64,000 bases of DNA from Cristatella mucedo (GCA_009760855.2 WPIO01000003.1:10743001-10807000), one strand, 5' to 3'; counted from the stretch's first letter, positions 1-28,095 are shown. Numbers and translations are program-made. The notes: generated by a model from the sequence alone, not told the origin.

Positions 1-478
1 GCAACATCCGAAAGCAGCAGGCACAGTGTAAGTAGCATATGCACATGAAGGGCGAATAGTTAGCATCACTTATATTAGAAATTTACAGGAACTGTTCATC
101 AATATATACACAGACTGCATCAGTAAATACACGTGTATGCCTGGTATGTACCTGTATTATACATGCAGACATATATATATACTGCTTATATATCCTAGCA
201 GTTGTGAAAGGAATGCCACGTGTACAAGGTCAACTGCCCTCCTAAGCTTGCCACATTTGTGTGTGCATGTGCATGTGCCTGTGCATGGACGTGTGTGCAT
301 GGTTCTCTTTCAAACAAAATAATATTTCGTAAGCACAGTCGCCCTAAAAATTAGGAATTGTCAAAAAACCTCTAGTCAAGCTGCAGCACTCGCATTAGAG
401 AGCATGTGGAGCTGCCAGCAACTTAAGATGGCCGAGAGCTCGATTCTTAGAGAGGCGTGTGTAACTGCCCACGAGCTG
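1..478. other. 3' flank of the KIAA0930 homologue
   Basis: This stretch lies downstream of the stop codon of the minus-strand KIAA0930 homologue and should contain its 3' UTR. It is AT-rich, with short CATATA- and GTGTGCATG-type runs. I found no clear AATAAA on the minus strand and no other gene. Confidence 0.5.
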
Positions 479-12847
<12,369 letters not shown>

Positions 12848-14002
12848 GATTGTTGTTACAGCGATCGATGACCTAGGCCCCATACGTCACAAGGCCCAAC
12901 CTGAAAGGGGCGTGTTTTCCTGATGACCGCCTCCAGTTATAGCTTAGGTATGGCACAAAAGACATTGCAGACATTCGACCGAATCGTATCGGTATCGTGC
13001 TGTTCTTCAAATCCAGACAGTAAATTGCTCCCAGTAACCTCAATCAACTTGCATTTCCTGAGAAATAACCGGTCAAGGGTCGGCTTCTTCGAGCAGTGAG
13101 GTTTCTGCCGCCTTCTGTATCTTTCGGGCAAGCTGCAGCCGACCGGGCATTATACAGTGTGCAATTGACGCACGCGTGGCCAGTGGACACTAAGATCAAC
13201 AAAGCAGTGCTCTTATGTCGATGTTGTTTTGACCGATCTCACCTGAATCGGCATTTTGTGAGCAAGCCAGCGAGCGGAAGGCGGCCGGCCTCTTCGCGGG
13301 CTGACCTGAGGACTGATGGGGAAATGAGAGTTTAACGTCGGTTCAGCCCTTCAGCGGTGGCCTAGAGTACACAGCTCTACGAGTGGCGCGATGGTGCTAG
13401 ACATACCGGCTATGGTGCCAGTGTGGTCATTTTTGAGAATGGGAAGCAACAAGTGATATCCACTGAGTATGGACGCCCTTCGGCGGCTGCCTTGGCTGCT
13501 CCGGACCTGCCAAGGCAGCAAATTTAAGCAGGATTGGCCTTTAAGTGCACCGGACTCGGATTAAGATCGAGATAGGGATCTGATCGAAATCGTGTCGTTA
13601 TTTGAATAGCCCTTAAATCAGCACACTAATGTGGGAGTTCCGGTTTTACATCGAAAAGCGAACAGCTAGGTACTTGCCGTGTTAAAATGCTCATTACTAA
13701 AAAAAAACTTACGATAGTGAACCACAGGCTAAATGACAAGGCTCTGTCGATTTTAACTGAAAATGCACGATATCCAGCTTAACGACGTAACTGCAGTACG
13801 CATTGGCAATTATAACAAGTCACTCATATCACGAACTATGCTAACTGCCTAACTCTAGCTATATGCAACAGTGATGTTTTGTAAATCAACATTTTATTCG
13901 TTTTTATTTGAATCGCAGCACCTATGGTGCACCTTAGACTTCTGCAGTCAGTAATACCCAAGTTGCGCATTTTAAACAATAACATTCCAGACTCCGGAAC
14001 TT

Positions 14003-14004
<2 letters not shown>

Positions 14005-14057
<53 letters not shown>
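14005..14057 (+). repeat. (CT)n microsatellite
   Basis: About 26 CT units. The reading frame of repeating Arg-Glu on the other strand is an artefact of the repeat. Confidence 0.95.
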
Positions 14058-14060
<3 letters not shown>

Positions 14061-14935
14061 GCCTTGCCAGCTTTTTATGGACTTTTTATGAACACCTAGG
14101 TAGTCATGTCTGATTTCGGTCAAGTATTGCTATACACGTCTTTTGGCGTCCATGATTTTTACAATCTGCCATCATGCTTCATTATTGCGTGATATTTTTA
14201 AAATATTGGTCAAGGTTGGTCGACAGTTAAGCAAAATGTCCTGGGTCTTTACAGGATTTAGCAGTTCGTAGTATAGAATCTGCTTACTTTTCTAGATTGC
14301 CACGCTCGAAATCCAACCGTAGACTCTACTGAGACGTCAGAAAGTCTCGACATCGTAGCCATTGATACATTAGAAGATAATATTAGCGCGATGGCATGGT
14401 TATAGTTCGTTCCATAGGTTCTCGGTTAAATGAATGATCTGGGGGATAAATACCGGGTGTTCGGGAGATAACTCCACGGGCACTTCCACTTTCTTTATAG
14501 TAAGATGCTAATGGTAGGTAGTAAGCTGACCATACACCCGAGATTCATGACCCTAGCAATTCGGCAGCACAACTGCAAGTAATTTCTCTAGCTATCAAGA
14601 GTCCCATGCTACATGTGCACTCTACTTACTAATTACTGTGCCAAAAGAAGCTTTATAGACTATAATTGCCATTCTTAAAGGGTGAATGATACCGTAAAGG
14701 CTAGTTCTTAATTAAAATTATACTGAGCCGTCTCGACATTTGCCTATACAGCTTCTACCAATGACATCCCACCAAAACGGTGTGCTTTATGACTAAGAGC
14801 AAGAGCTGGGTGCTTTTGATTAGCACAACAGATAACTTTTCGATTTTCCTTAGCTTAACTGTGCCTGATTTGTTGACCGGGATCGTGCTTTTTCCAGTGA
14901 TGCCTTGCTTGTTATCGACTATAGGTTGTAGCTTA

Positions 14936-14985
14936 TAATAATAATAATACATTTGTATAGCACCCTCAGAGAACTTGACTACTAC
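14936..14985 (-). mobile_element. L2 LINE 3' remnant
   Basis: AATAATAATACATTTGTATA and CACCCTCAGAGAACTTGA correspond to the reverse complement of the L2 3' terminus. Only about 50 bp survives. Confidence 0.65.
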
Positions 14986-15514
14986 ACCTTCTTAACCTGG
15001 GCATGTCAATTGCCTTTTAGCGAGCAGAAGTGAATTAAATACCAAGACTGGATGGTATCGCATAAAGTGGGTCTGGTATTTACTAGAAAAACAGGTAAAA
15101 GCAGCTTAGTCGGCTAAGAAAACCAAAGCTTAACGCTTTACTCAATTAATGATTAACATCCAATAACAATGGTACAAAGTGTCATATGGAAATGGTACAG
15201 GGTCTACTTTTGCTCCACCACAATTTCAGACAAACAGCTCATCTGCTGGTGTATCATAGCCTTACCTAATATTTATAATGAATGCATAACATTCACAATA
15301 CAATACAGCACAACGACGATGCCACTTGCAAGTCCTCCGTGGCATTCTAATGAGGAAAGCTAGTGAATATCAATGTGAAGGTATGAAGATATACTTCAAA
15401 ATGTGGTTTTTAATGTGCACCACCGTGTGAAGACTACACTCGTATTGCAAGATCGCACGAGCATCAGCCGACAATCGCATTTGCTGCTCGAACTGCAACA
15501 ATCCAAGCTGCAGC

Positions 15515-18500
15515 CTATGCTGGCTGAATCTGTGCTTCACTGACACTCTTGAAGCTTGCCCGGACCTGGCCTAGGTTAACTTGCCACCGGCTAAGTTCGT
15601 CTCGCAGTTCCTGCCACTGACTTTTCCCAAACGTACGAAGCTGGTTTGATCTCACCACCACCTTGCGAGCCTGATGATCGATCTTTGCATAAACAGCCTT
15701 AGTGTGGATCGCTGCAAAAACGACGTAAAAGATCCGTGACCAAAATAAACCACAATGTACACGTATGCTTAATAGTGCCTTAAACTAATTGTATCTAATA
15801 AATTCAAAATAAGTCACATAGAAACAGGGAGAACTGTAATTGTAAGCTAATCATTAGCAGCTACTTGTTCATAATAGCTCATACATTATACCATTGACTA
15901 CAAGCATCTCAAGACTTAGGCACATGACCACTACTTTGACTTCCAAATAAGTATTTGGGCACGCTGGCGAGCAACTGTAAAAAATACGATCAGGGGTAGC
16001 ACCGTTCGAAAACGGACGGACGAATTATTTAACTTGCTGAGTTGCACAGGCATCATGCCTTCCACGAATAGCATTAACACTTCTGCTAACTATTTGGAAT
16101 TCCCGAAACATGATAGTGGGTGGGGGAATGGCCGAAAACGAATTATTTAACTTGCTGAGTTGCACAGGCATCATGCCTTCCACGAATAGCATTAACACTT
16201 CTGCTAACTATTTGGAATTCCCGAAACATGATAGTGGGTGGGGGGAATGGCCGAAAAAAAGGGTAAAAAATCATTTTTTTTAATTTGCTTATTAAAACAC
16301 AGGCATGATAAAAATGTAATTCTAAGGTTTGGTTACTGACAGAGGAACAGAACACAGTAAATAAAATTAATTGCAAGACCTATTTAAACCGGAAGTAGAA
16401 CCTCGAGCTCAAGAAAATAATACTTTAAGAGAAATAACCGAGCCTAAACTGCGGTTTTCTGGTGAGCTCCATAGACCACTCAACCCTAAACGGACGCATA
16501 ATATCACTTAAGAACATAAAAAACGTCAGGTTTTCAAAATAAGGACACGCCCCCTCGAAGTCAATCGTCCAACTGCTAGTTATAACACGATAAAAAAGCG
16601 TAAACCCTCTGGGACGGGCCTAGCTCCGCCCAGCATCTCATAGCAACCTTCGGCAAACACTATCCGAGGTCCTAACTCCTCATTGTTGCCAGAAATGTTT
16701 ATATTGATATGTTTATATTGGCTCACAAACCAGAAGTGAGTATTGTTCGGTAACTAGACAATCGTTAGAGATTATGTATTGATAAATTACAGTCACCGGG
16801 GCTCGATGACAAACTCGATGACAGGTGCTGGCGTTTGACACAGCACTTGAATGGAGCACAGCCAAAAGCACATAGGCTAAAACTCTGCCGAACCAACGTC
16901 GGGTAATAATGCATTTTATATAAGCCCCCACAGAGATCTCTTTCTGGGCACTTTACATTTGCTGCAAAGGATAAACAGTATCAGCATGCATCAGCATATA
17001 AAGGACGAATCACACGGACCCACTAAATGCTGTGATAAACAATGTGCTTTTAGTTTCTTTTTAAATGTGGACATTCGGGAGATGTCGCAACGCAAGTCGG
17101 GTGTGAGTTCCAAGGTTTGCGATCATACGAACTAAAGGCACGGTCTCCAAAGGATTTGAGATTTGTACGAGGTATGGGTAAACAGTTTCCGAAAAGCAGG
17201 TGGTACGATGCTTAGCCTGGTCGGGGAGTAGACTCGTGTAGGTTATCACTGCAAGCAATGCTTCTCCTCTAATTCAAAATGTATTAAAATTTAAGAATTA
17301 ACTTTGATCCAGAAGTTATAAGCCATTGACTCTTTAGTATCACGCCATTTTACCTATCTTATTCAAGGAAACTCGGTCATATAGCATAAAAGGACCTCCC
17401 TGTAACATATTCTCGGGCAAAACAAAACTAGTATTTGAATTCCAGCCAAAGGCCAATCTCCATCAACAGAAAGCCCTCTGATTGTAGCTTGACCGATTAT
17501 AGCAAACCAGGATATATTGTACCAGCTGTGCAGTCCCAGCCAGGTCCGACTCCAGCAATAATAAGTTATGGAGCTATAAAAACTGTGCGTTTAGTGCTTA
17601 CATGACATTTCATTCTTGCTAACTTCCGGCAGGCGGTCTTCTCGATTGCATCATCGAAAAAATCTCACAAATGGATGAGGTCATTGAAAGAGACAAAAAC
17701 AGAGAAACTCAGAAAGCCAAGCAATACCAAACAGTTCAATGGTTTTGAACAAAGATATTGTCGGCTGCACATGGAGTTTTTAGAGATGGTGCATGTATAA
17801 CATACTGTTATGTCTCCACCGGATCGTAAGAGGATAGTCTATCAAAAGAGCTGAGAGAACTGCTGCTGAACTACTTCACCCAGAGTTGTCTCTTTAAAAC
17901 CCGTAAGTGGACTGCTAATAAAAGCAAACGTTGCCGAGCTTGTCTACATGTTATGCTGACTTCTTAGCCATGCACAGCTATGTCGGGTCATTAAAGCTCA
18001 GAATGAAGCTACATTCAATCACACCAGCAACAAAGGAAACACTATTGAAATAGCTTAATGCACATTGTGCAGGAAAGAGAATTGGTGATGCTTTTTTAGA
18101 GAAAACTTTAGATTTTTCACCACTGAAAAGAGGAAGAGATGGAGGAGGTAAAGGAAAGTGAAAGTGGGACGGGTAGTGAGGGAGAGAGAGAAATTAGGGC
18201 TAAAGGATGCTCTCCAAGCTCCGTCTAAGCTCAGAGCAGCCTGCTAGGTAGGCCAAGATACAAATAAAAATAAAATAAAATAAACCTTTTAACTAATATC
18301 CCAAGAGGTTCTCAAGGAACATTGATGACATGTTTGTAGCCGTTTGTCAGTGACTGACTGGAGTGGGGGAGGCTAAGCTTGGAAAATCTTTTAACCCAGC
18401 AGCAGCATCCAGATTTAGTTTAATAAATGCAGTAGCAAACATCATAAATCAATCACACAACCATTGCACCTATATTAGTAATACTTCCAAAATAGTGTCC

Positions 18501-21500
18501 AGATCAAGTCGGTTATTACAGGAGTCAGTTGTATTCTAAAGCTCGGCTGGAAATGAAACACGAGCACGACAACAGACATGAACTTACCGTTAATGACGAA
18601 CTGTTCAACCTCTTCAGCCCCCAGTTGCATCTCTCGCTGAATGGTCTCAAAGTCAATATCAGTGTGTCCTTCAGCCATTTGCATAAAAGTCAGTACCCTC
18701 ATCTTTTCCAGGTTCTGAGTGTGGTTAAGTCCTGTACATAATAAATGATAAGTAGCAATAGCCTAAAGTGGGCACAGCACAAAAGAAAAACAAGAGTGCC
18801 CATTAATGCTGATAGTACCTAAAGATTCCACAAATTCTTTGTTCTTGTGATAAAACTGGATGTAATCGCTCAGCCGCCCAGAGACAAATATGGTTAGTAA
18901 CTGCAAAGGATTAAAGCATAAGCATCACTACTCGTTACTGCTTCTTTTTCAGCAAGCTGTAAAGCAAATGAATAGAAACTAAGATCTCTTAGGGTGCTAT
19001 AAAAATACTTATTATCATCAAGATGCATCAATTAGATAGTGAATAGTGATTATTAGAATACAGGCGATAGGTGTAGTGATTAGATATAATGATGCTACCA
19101 AAGCTTAGCAATAGGAAAGCTGAGCTTTTGCTAAGTGGTAGGCAAGGGCTCACACCCCACTGAAGCCAGTTAAAGCAACGAACGGCATATCACCATAATC
19201 ATGGCGCAACTTGGCAGTTTCTAGGAGAAGAACCTTAGACAAAGAAAGCCACTGTACAAGAACTTCATATACGAGTGGGCGTATGATGGTAGGACTCCTA
19301 CCAAAATGCTCTCAGACGTCTAAGCCGTCTTAGCAGATAACAGCTTACAGAGGTTACGATATGGAATGGGAATCTGGCTCTCATTGATCCTTGCAATTCG
19401 CTGTGAGTCCTAGAAGCTACCTGGAGGTCTGCTATTTTCCTTTGAGCGAAAGTATCGATCAGCTAATCTGCCGTCCTTGGAGGACCTGAGGGCACAAGTA
19501 GACTGAAACTAGTCGAGCTGTTCAACTATGTACGAAGGAACCATATCATGGTGGGCCTTGCGGGTCAGAGTAAGAATTGTTTCTGTATTCCTCGATCAAC
19601 CGAGAGCCATCGCAACTTCTTCACCATAGGCTGAACATTTTGCATTTGTTGACCATCAAAGCCATATTCATCACTAGCAGTAGTGACCTGACGGTGGTGG
19701 CCTGACAGCTTTCTTTGACAAGCTCGAACAGAAATTACAAAAGTCCTGTCTAGACAGAAGTTTTGTGCTGACAAGATGTTTAGCCAGCAACACAAATCCC
19801 TAATCTTGCAGTGGGATCTAACGTAACGACAAGCTGTGGATGTGAATGTCTTCTGAATGAAGCTTTTAATAGCCCAGCAGTCATAAAGGAGGACATACAA
19901 TTTCCAAGCACACGATGACGTTACTAAAGAATGAACCACCAACTAAACGACAAAAGAGTCCTCAACCAGCCGTATACTTAGGTTGTCCTGTGCAAAGAAG
20001 TTCGGTTTTATCGTTGTTCAGCTAAAGAAAACTGACTGACATCCTGGATCAAATGTCTGCAACACAGCTGATTATGATGGCTTAAATGGTAATCAATAAT
20101 AATAAGACATTTGCATAGCACCCTAAAAAAACTAAATATTTTTCTAGACACTTCACATATGCTGTGAAGGAGTACGCCAATTGCATGCAGTGTCAGCACA
20201 GCTTAGCATGCAAAGTACAATTCACGTGGGAGAGAAAATGTTGTGAGAAACAGGTGCATTTTAGCTTCTTTTTAAATGCTGTGACATCAGGGGACCTCGT
20301 GACATCAGTTGGTAATGAGTTCCAGGCTTTCGAACATAAAAACTAAAGGTACGGTCTCCAAAGAGCATGAGGTGAATTCGAGCCACAGCTAAACGACCCG
20401 AGAGAGAAGAGCAGGTGGTGCGATGTCTAGCCTGTTTGAGGAGTAGTACTAATAGGAAGGTTGGAGCAAGAAAATGAAAGGACCTAACAGTGAGTGACAA
20501 AAGTCGCTGTGCTGCTTGATGGGGTTTCTGTGCAGGTCGGTTAGAAGTGCTGTAATGTGGTAATTGCAACTGTTTCCACTAGACAAGCCTCGCTGCCAAT
20601 TTTCGCATTAAATATTAGTATCTTTTGCACAGGCCGGATGACAGGCAAATAGTGAGTTACTGAAGTTCAGCAAGATGTCAGAAATGCAAGGAACAACTTC
20701 GATGGTGGTATCCATGTCTAAGCAGGCTAGAACTTTTGCTGTGTTTCACAGCTAAAAGTAAGCAAAGTACAGCTGCCTATCGCCAGCACGGAAGTGATAG
20801 CCGACGCTATGGCCCCATATCACCTTTCTGAGAGGATCGAGACAAATGGAGAACAGCACAGTACCATGAACAACCCTTGTGGAACCCCACATGTGTCTGG
20901 TCTGCTGAATGAGATGAGACTAACACACAATACGGTCTGGACACGAAAAGACAAGTGATTTGAACAACGCCAGAGCCTCATCCGCCAGAGCGATCGTTGT
21001 TCTCAACCAGTCAAGTAGGATATCGAGATCAGTAGCATCAAACGCAGCTGAGAGATCGAGCAGCACCAGGACAGCAATGCTATCATCATTGTCGCTACTC
21101 ATAACGTTGTTAGTCACACGGAGGATATCAATTTCATCAGACTAGTGTCGTTTAAATCCCAATTGATATTTCATTTTTGTCATAGCATTCCACATGCTGC
21201 TTAGCAACAATTTCTTATTTCATCGGGTGCGATGGTGCTACCAAATTCAATCTCTCTAACACTGCAACTGTTTCCAAACCCCCAGAAACTGCTAAACGAG
21301 TTAATTGTGCATAGTTTCACACCTAGAAGATAACCTGAGGTAGCAAGGTGGTAGCACTGACAGTTTGCAAACGCGAGCTCACATTAATATGGCTCGTGGC
21401 AATATTTCTTGGCCTTGGTTATTTAAAACACTGCAATGTTTGAGATTAGCATCGATTCTCAAGTTGCGCAAAGTGTTTGTGCCAGCACTATAGATTTGCA

Positions 21501-24500
21501 ATATGATGACTAAGTGCCGCTATACTTACCTCATGGATTGGCTGTCCTTCAAGTAACTTGACGGGCTTCAAAGCTAGCATATGGTCGAGTAGGAACTGGC
21601 TAGGATCAGCTAGCGATGTAACTATGCATTTGTGGGTATCACTGCTTGCTTGTGAAGCAGTATCATCTGTGTATGTGGCTAATAGCTCAATCATAAAACG
21701 AGTCGCCTGTTCCCTGTAGAAGGCACCAATAAAATGTAAAGGTTACGCTTAGTCAGTCACATTAACAATATTGATAACACACTACTGCATGAAAAAGCAG
21801 TCACAACAATCACGTGCCAACCTTAACGTCAAGCAAGGCCAATAATTGACCAGTGTTAACTTCCAACAATAGCTACCGGCAGAAGTATTAGGCTCAAGTT
21901 GTATTCACACAAGTGAGAACGTCATATGGCAGGCTTACTTTGGAACCAGATGCAATCCTTCACACTGGCCACAGATTTTCTCCCCAATCTTGTCTATTGG
22001 GCTTGCCGTGGCTGATCTGTCTATTGCTGTCATGCACCCACACCTAAACAGTAGCACATTGCTTCCCATGGGTCAGTTGTTCTACTTACAAGAGAAAATC
22101 CTACTACACCCCAAAATCCTTAAATGCCGAAGCCAGATTGATCTACAAATCGCATTCAAGCCACAGGCACTCTCTCTGCTGGTATTTTTATTACTAATAC
22201 TCCAGAACTAATCAGTCGTCACAAAACATGATGACCTAGTACTCGGCCATAACAGATTTGGCCAGTCGGAGCCAGTGAGGTCTGAGATTGGTCAGTTACT
22301 ATTGAAATCAGGTTGAAAATACAAATGCAAGTACTTCCATTTTTGACGATTGCTGACCAGTAGTCTCACCAATGGAGGTCTATTATTTCAGTGACAGCAC
22401 CTAAGAAGGATGGTAGGTGTCCTTTGCTGATTTACTTCAGGTGGGCAGCAGGCTATACAAACTGAATAAGTACCTGAAGCCATATAGCCAGCAGTGCCAC
22501 TGGGCCAGTTAAGCCAGCCATGGATAGCAGACCCAGCTGCCAAGCCGTGGAATATGCATGCAAATACCAATGCACTAAGTCAATCCAGAAAGACAAGGAG
22601 CTAGACAGGCACATTTTGATCTTCTCTCAATGAGGTGAAGTTGAGGCTTTTTCCACGAAATGAGTTTTTACCCTGTCTTCTGCAACCCAGCCTGCTGCTC
22701 CGATCTCTACCTACAAGCAGCAACACATCGACGGCCTCTTGGTTGCTAAGTCTAGCAATTGTAAATCTGGTTTCACTGATCCATATTCAAAATATTGGCA
22801 ATAGCAGTCGGCTTCCACCATGCTGACAATGTTGACCTATAACTTCAAACATCACTAGCAACAGTGGAGACGCGGACAGTATTTGTACCTAAAACATCTT
22901 TTAGGGGGCAGAAACACTATATGGCTACTGAAAAAGCCATTGCACAGCGCTGATGAGCATGCTTCGATGGATGCACAAATTCACAAAAAATAAAACAGAA
23001 AGCATAGTAATAAATGGTGAGCCAAAATGATAGCAGTGTAATAAAAATCAACTTAAGGAAGGTAATAATGCATGTTAATGGCACGATTCATAAACAGTAA
23101 GGAGTGGTATCAAAAAACATGTGGTTTCTAAGGCGGTTAGTAATATAACTATATGAGTAATTGATCGGTAGCAGCAGGATAGAAATATCAAAAACTGAAG
23201 TCCATATGAAGTATCCGGCTTATTCCATTAAATGATCCCTAGAATTGCAGGCCTGTCCCACGATAAACGCTTGAGGCATTCGAGACCTGTTGATTGATAA
23301 AGGACTAACTCGAACCGAAAGAAGCAATAGCAATGAACTGCCAACGTGTACCCGCACATTTCAAGGATAATACTAAAGGCAAGTACCTCACACACTCAAG
23401 AGCAACTTTGGTGCTTCACAAGACGACAGGCCACCTTGCAAATTAATAGACAACCACAGCTTGAGGGTCAGGTAAGTGCTGCACAGGATAGCAACAAATC
23501 ATCTCCATTCTATATGTCTGCAACTTCCACACCTTCAGCACGCTCGGATGTTTTGATGGGCCCTGGATGGAAAGTAGCCAACTACCACAAGTGTGCAAAG
23601 GTGATGTTGCACTAAGTGCTACGAGTGCTCGGTGCGACGAGCTACATTAGCACAATAAAGCAAGGCAACACCTTAGAAGTTGCTCACCTTTGGTGGCAGT
23701 CAATGAATGCATCGTGCAGAGTCCTCAAAAGGTGTTGCAATTTGCTCATTCCGACATCCCAAGTTACGGCCCATTGTTTGATCTTGCATCATACAGAAAA
23801 CAGAAAATATAATTGACGATAAAGAAAAAGTATTGATTGGAAACAGAAGGACTTGACATCTTGAAACACCTTCATATGCCGTTTGATCACACGAACCTGT
23901 TGTAACAGTACTGCCACAATAATTCAGGCAATCAATATCTGACTACTACATTATACACAATACATGACAAATTCAGTGTCATGGTTGAGCACACATTGTA
24001 AGCAAGACTGCAACCAGTTATCAACTAATCCCATTACCGGGACATTAATAATAATAATTACTATAGCTTATTTGCATAGCATCATAAGAGAGCTAAATAT
24101 TTATCCCGGCAACATACAACCTGATTCATACAGAATTAGCACTAATTAGGACTGCTGCTTTCATAAACACTAATGCATAATATGGCTCTGTGGCTAATCC
24201 CAGTTACAACGGCTGTAGAGTAAGATTAAAAAGACATATTCACGATAATTAAGAGTACAGAGAAGACAAAGTGACAGGCACCGGCTGTGCCTCCACAGCA
24301 TGTGCCCACAAAGATGAGCCATAGACAAATCCGGATGTGAGCAATGCCCGTGTAGTCAAGACAGACTTACATCAAGCATGATAGCTCATCAAATACCAGG
24401 CAATAATATTAACAATAATGACATTTGTAGAGTACCATCAGAGAACTAAATCTTAGCACTTGACATATGTTGGAAAGGAAGCAGGCAGCTCATGCTGTGC

Positions 24501-27500
24501 TACGAGGTAAGGCAGCCGAAAGCCACAAAGCAGCTTGTATGACTCTCCCCCCTACCACAGACAGCTCTCATAGCCACATCTGCCAGTCCATCACGCCAGC
24601 CGACGCCAGCAGTACCGATGAATTCCATAAGTAGGATGCCCTATTAGTCACAAACCAATCGCTACTTGTCTGTACAATAATGGAAATATATTAATAAAAA
24701 TCCATTTGTATAGTACCCTCAGAGAACTTAATCTCTTTCTAGGCACTTTACATTTGCTTTAAAGTAAGCATGATCGAATGGTTAATGGTGCCATGTTTAA
24801 TGTCAACAAGCATTACATGGTTAGAGGTGACATGCACAGTGGCAGCATGACAATATAGCTAGTGGCAGCATGCATAGTGTCAGCACATTCATAACCTCGG
24901 GTACAAGTTGTTTTCATGGGTCTACATTTATGTCTCTTCAAATCGGGCTTCTGGAAAAAACCTGGCAGATATGGTGCTGAAAAGTGGAGGGGGGACTCAT
25001 GGCCAACTAAATTCACATGACAACGGCATTTGCAGTGTCTCTTGCACAATGACTGCCAATTAAACAACTTGCAGCTCTTATTAAGATAAATTATATACAC
25101 CCTGACTCATGAGTATTTTTCAAACAAAATTGTATCCATGCCAAAATTAGCAGATTCATAAGCACTTTTGCAAAAGTAAAGGCCAAGAGGCCTACCGAAT
25201 GTGCAATTTCAGTGCACAACTATTTCTTTTGCTAAAACCGGAGGCAACCGTTAGTGACTTCATATATTGGACTGGGTATAAATGAGGAAATTTAGCAGTG
25301 ATTACTATAATTATGGTCACGAATGAGTAGGGAATGTCGGCTATGCAGTCCTAGGTGGGGGGTAAGTCTTAAGTCTGGTATTGCATATTTCACCTAAAGC
25401 TGGACCTCAGAACCTCAGATTTTTACGTTCGGTATCCACAAGCAAGACAACGATTATTTCAAAAGACATAAGTTCGGGTTTAGCCTTGTAAATCGCCTTA
25501 CCACTCAGCATATTTTTTCAAGTATTCCCTTCACGGATTTATATTTCTAGGAGTTTCTACATACCCTGGATTAAGCTTGATATCGGGATTGCCCTGTCAG
25601 TGATAAACCTAAACTTGGCACAATGGAGGTAAACTTGTACCCTTCATAGCACATCCATCCAGCGAAACGGTTAGCAAAGTATGGTGCTGTAAGAAGACAC
25701 TTCCTATGCCAAACGTTTGTGTTCTGCTTGCTTCCAGAAGCAAGTATGACTATAATGCACACGATATGGTTGTGCATCACACAGGTTACTGCAAAAGTGC
25801 CTATACAACAAACACTCACCTGATCAATATTGATTGGCACCTGGTCCATGAGGTTGGCATGGCCCGCAAATTTGACCAATGCTGTATATACAATGTAACG
25901 TAGAGGTAGTCGCTCATCAAGAGCATTGAAAAGGTTTAATAATCTATTCATAAAAAAGAAACAGTTTAGAGTAAGCAGGCCGACATCATTATACTGCATT
26001 ATCCTAAAGCACACTATCTTACATCCTCAGACGGACGTCATTCCATTTCGAATTCTCTTCACTTTTTGCCACATTCTCGCAGAAAAGTACCATCAGTTCC
26101 TCATTAGGTTCATATGCCACAAGCAATAACAAGGAAATAATACTATTAAGGACTCCTTCCAAATCTACAACAAAATTGAGACATGCAATTAGAGGCAGTT
26201 AACTTCAAAAGTAGTTTGACAAAGTTTTACACGTCAGCACAAGCGGTAGCCCATCAGATCATCTAAGTAATAAGCCAGCAACTGCAAACCTAGCAGCAAG
26301 CTTCCATTAAGTCATATTTGAAGAGAGTCATGCTGTCAGTTCTTATCATTTTAAGCAGCATACAATGTCTTTGCATGCAAACCATTTACAAGTAGCTGGG
26401 TGGGCTTTGTTAAGACCTGTGATTGACTGCATAGCCAAAAGCTTTGGCGGTACTGTCCATAAGGCACTGAGTGGGGTTGGATGGTCACAGCCACTGAAAC
26501 AACCTAAAAAATTTGCTGAGGATAACATGGACAAGTATTGGTAGTCAGAAAAGGCTCGGGTGTTTCCTTTCGTTTACGAGGTCACCCAACCCAACACTTC
26601 TTTCGGATGTTGCTCGTCAGTGATTGTCTTTAGCATAAGGACAGTGAGTTTAAGGAATTGGTAAATTATTGCTTGGCAATCGAGAACGACATTACCCGAC
26701 CGGGCCAACCAGGATGCAAACACTCTGTTGACCCGGTACTGCTACCAATCAGCACCCTGCCCCGATGCACCCTAATTGGCATAGACGTTATATCAGGCTG
26801 GCAGCACTACAATGGTCACACACTCGAGCCCCCCATCAGCTACTCCTTGGAGCTATCTATTACACTTCATTAAACCCTGGTTCCAAACGAATGCGTATTG
26901 CTTAGCGGTCTTGCAACCTAAGAATACAAGTTACAAGATTTACAAGCAAACGTATTGTTCTTTATATGCCTGTGACCGTTTTCTGTACTAAGTGTCATTC
27001 ATAACTTAAGCTTCTGATTGTTGGCAGTCGGTGTGACTGCTGACGTTTAGACTGTACGTGTTTGTTTATTTGTTCAAGGTACAAAAATCGAGCAAGCTGG
27101 CAACTGTGAAGCACGGTGAATGTATCCACTACAATTTTGGGATTACAGAATACATGTAAGGAATTTCAGTAAGATTTTTGATGTGCTATTTCTCTGTGGT
27201 CTCTAGGTTTTAGAGTACTGCTGCACAGTTTGCCAGCCACAGATGTGAGAGGTCTAAACAACAGCCTGAACCAGTAGCAGGTAGAGAAATAAAACGAAGA
27301 ACATAGCTAGGTAGTTTAACTACCGGACGGCTAGAATGACTAGAAAGACCATCATCACACGGGACAGCTACCAAAAGCAAAAACTGTTACGAATAAAAAG
27401 ATTCAACAAGCCATCATATTAAAAAGGCAACATTTAGTTTATTTTTCAGACAAATCGTTCCATTTATGCAAACATCAGTTTGACACATTAACAAGCCACT

Positions 27501-28003
27501 TACCAGCTTCTGAGACGTCGGCAGCCCACAGCACACGGCATGCTTCAATGATCTGCTTAAGATCAGTGGCAAGGCCTTCATTGCTTCGTTCTTGGGAGAT
27601 GCTGCCACCTTTAGACTTTAAGTAGGAACGCAGTTCAGCAGCCTGTGAAACAATAGAAAAGCAGATGTTCCAATATATAACTGCATAGGCTACTAGCTTG
27701 AAAATGTGAACACACTAACAGGACCACCAAAGCACAGCAAGAAAATTAGGTAAAACATAGGCGATATTTGCTTAAATATGTATACAGTCGACTCCACGTG
27801 AAAGAATATCGGATATAGGAAAACTCTGCTCATAAGAATAAGTTCTTCATCCAAGATTTGTTTTCAAATTTAGTCTCACTCTGCATAAGGGAATACTCTA
27901 CACATAAGAATGCCTATTTGCTGGCCTGAGAGTATTCTCACAAGCAGAGACGACTATACGCGCACGCACATACGCACACATACAGTCGACTATGCTCATA
28001 ATA

Positions 28004-28095
<92 letters not shown>

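Larger units (their letters stand above)
12848..15514. other. Intergenic: KIAA0930 5' flank to EIF3M 3' end
   Basis: About 2.7 kb. It should include the KIAA0930 promoter and the EIF3M 3' UTR. It contains a (CT)n run at 14005-14057 and a short L2 3' remnant at about 14936. An ATTAAA on the minus strand at 15414-15409, about 100 nt past the EIF3M stop, is a possible poly(A) signal. No other gene was recognised. Confidence 0.55.

Noticed and set aside
21930-22030. Candidate EIF3M exon with a phase-compatible GTAAGC donor (minus strand)
   Set aside because: Its peptide lacks the conserved LLRxLHxA block. The exon at 23782-23688 has it, with two conserved tryptophans and the right phase.
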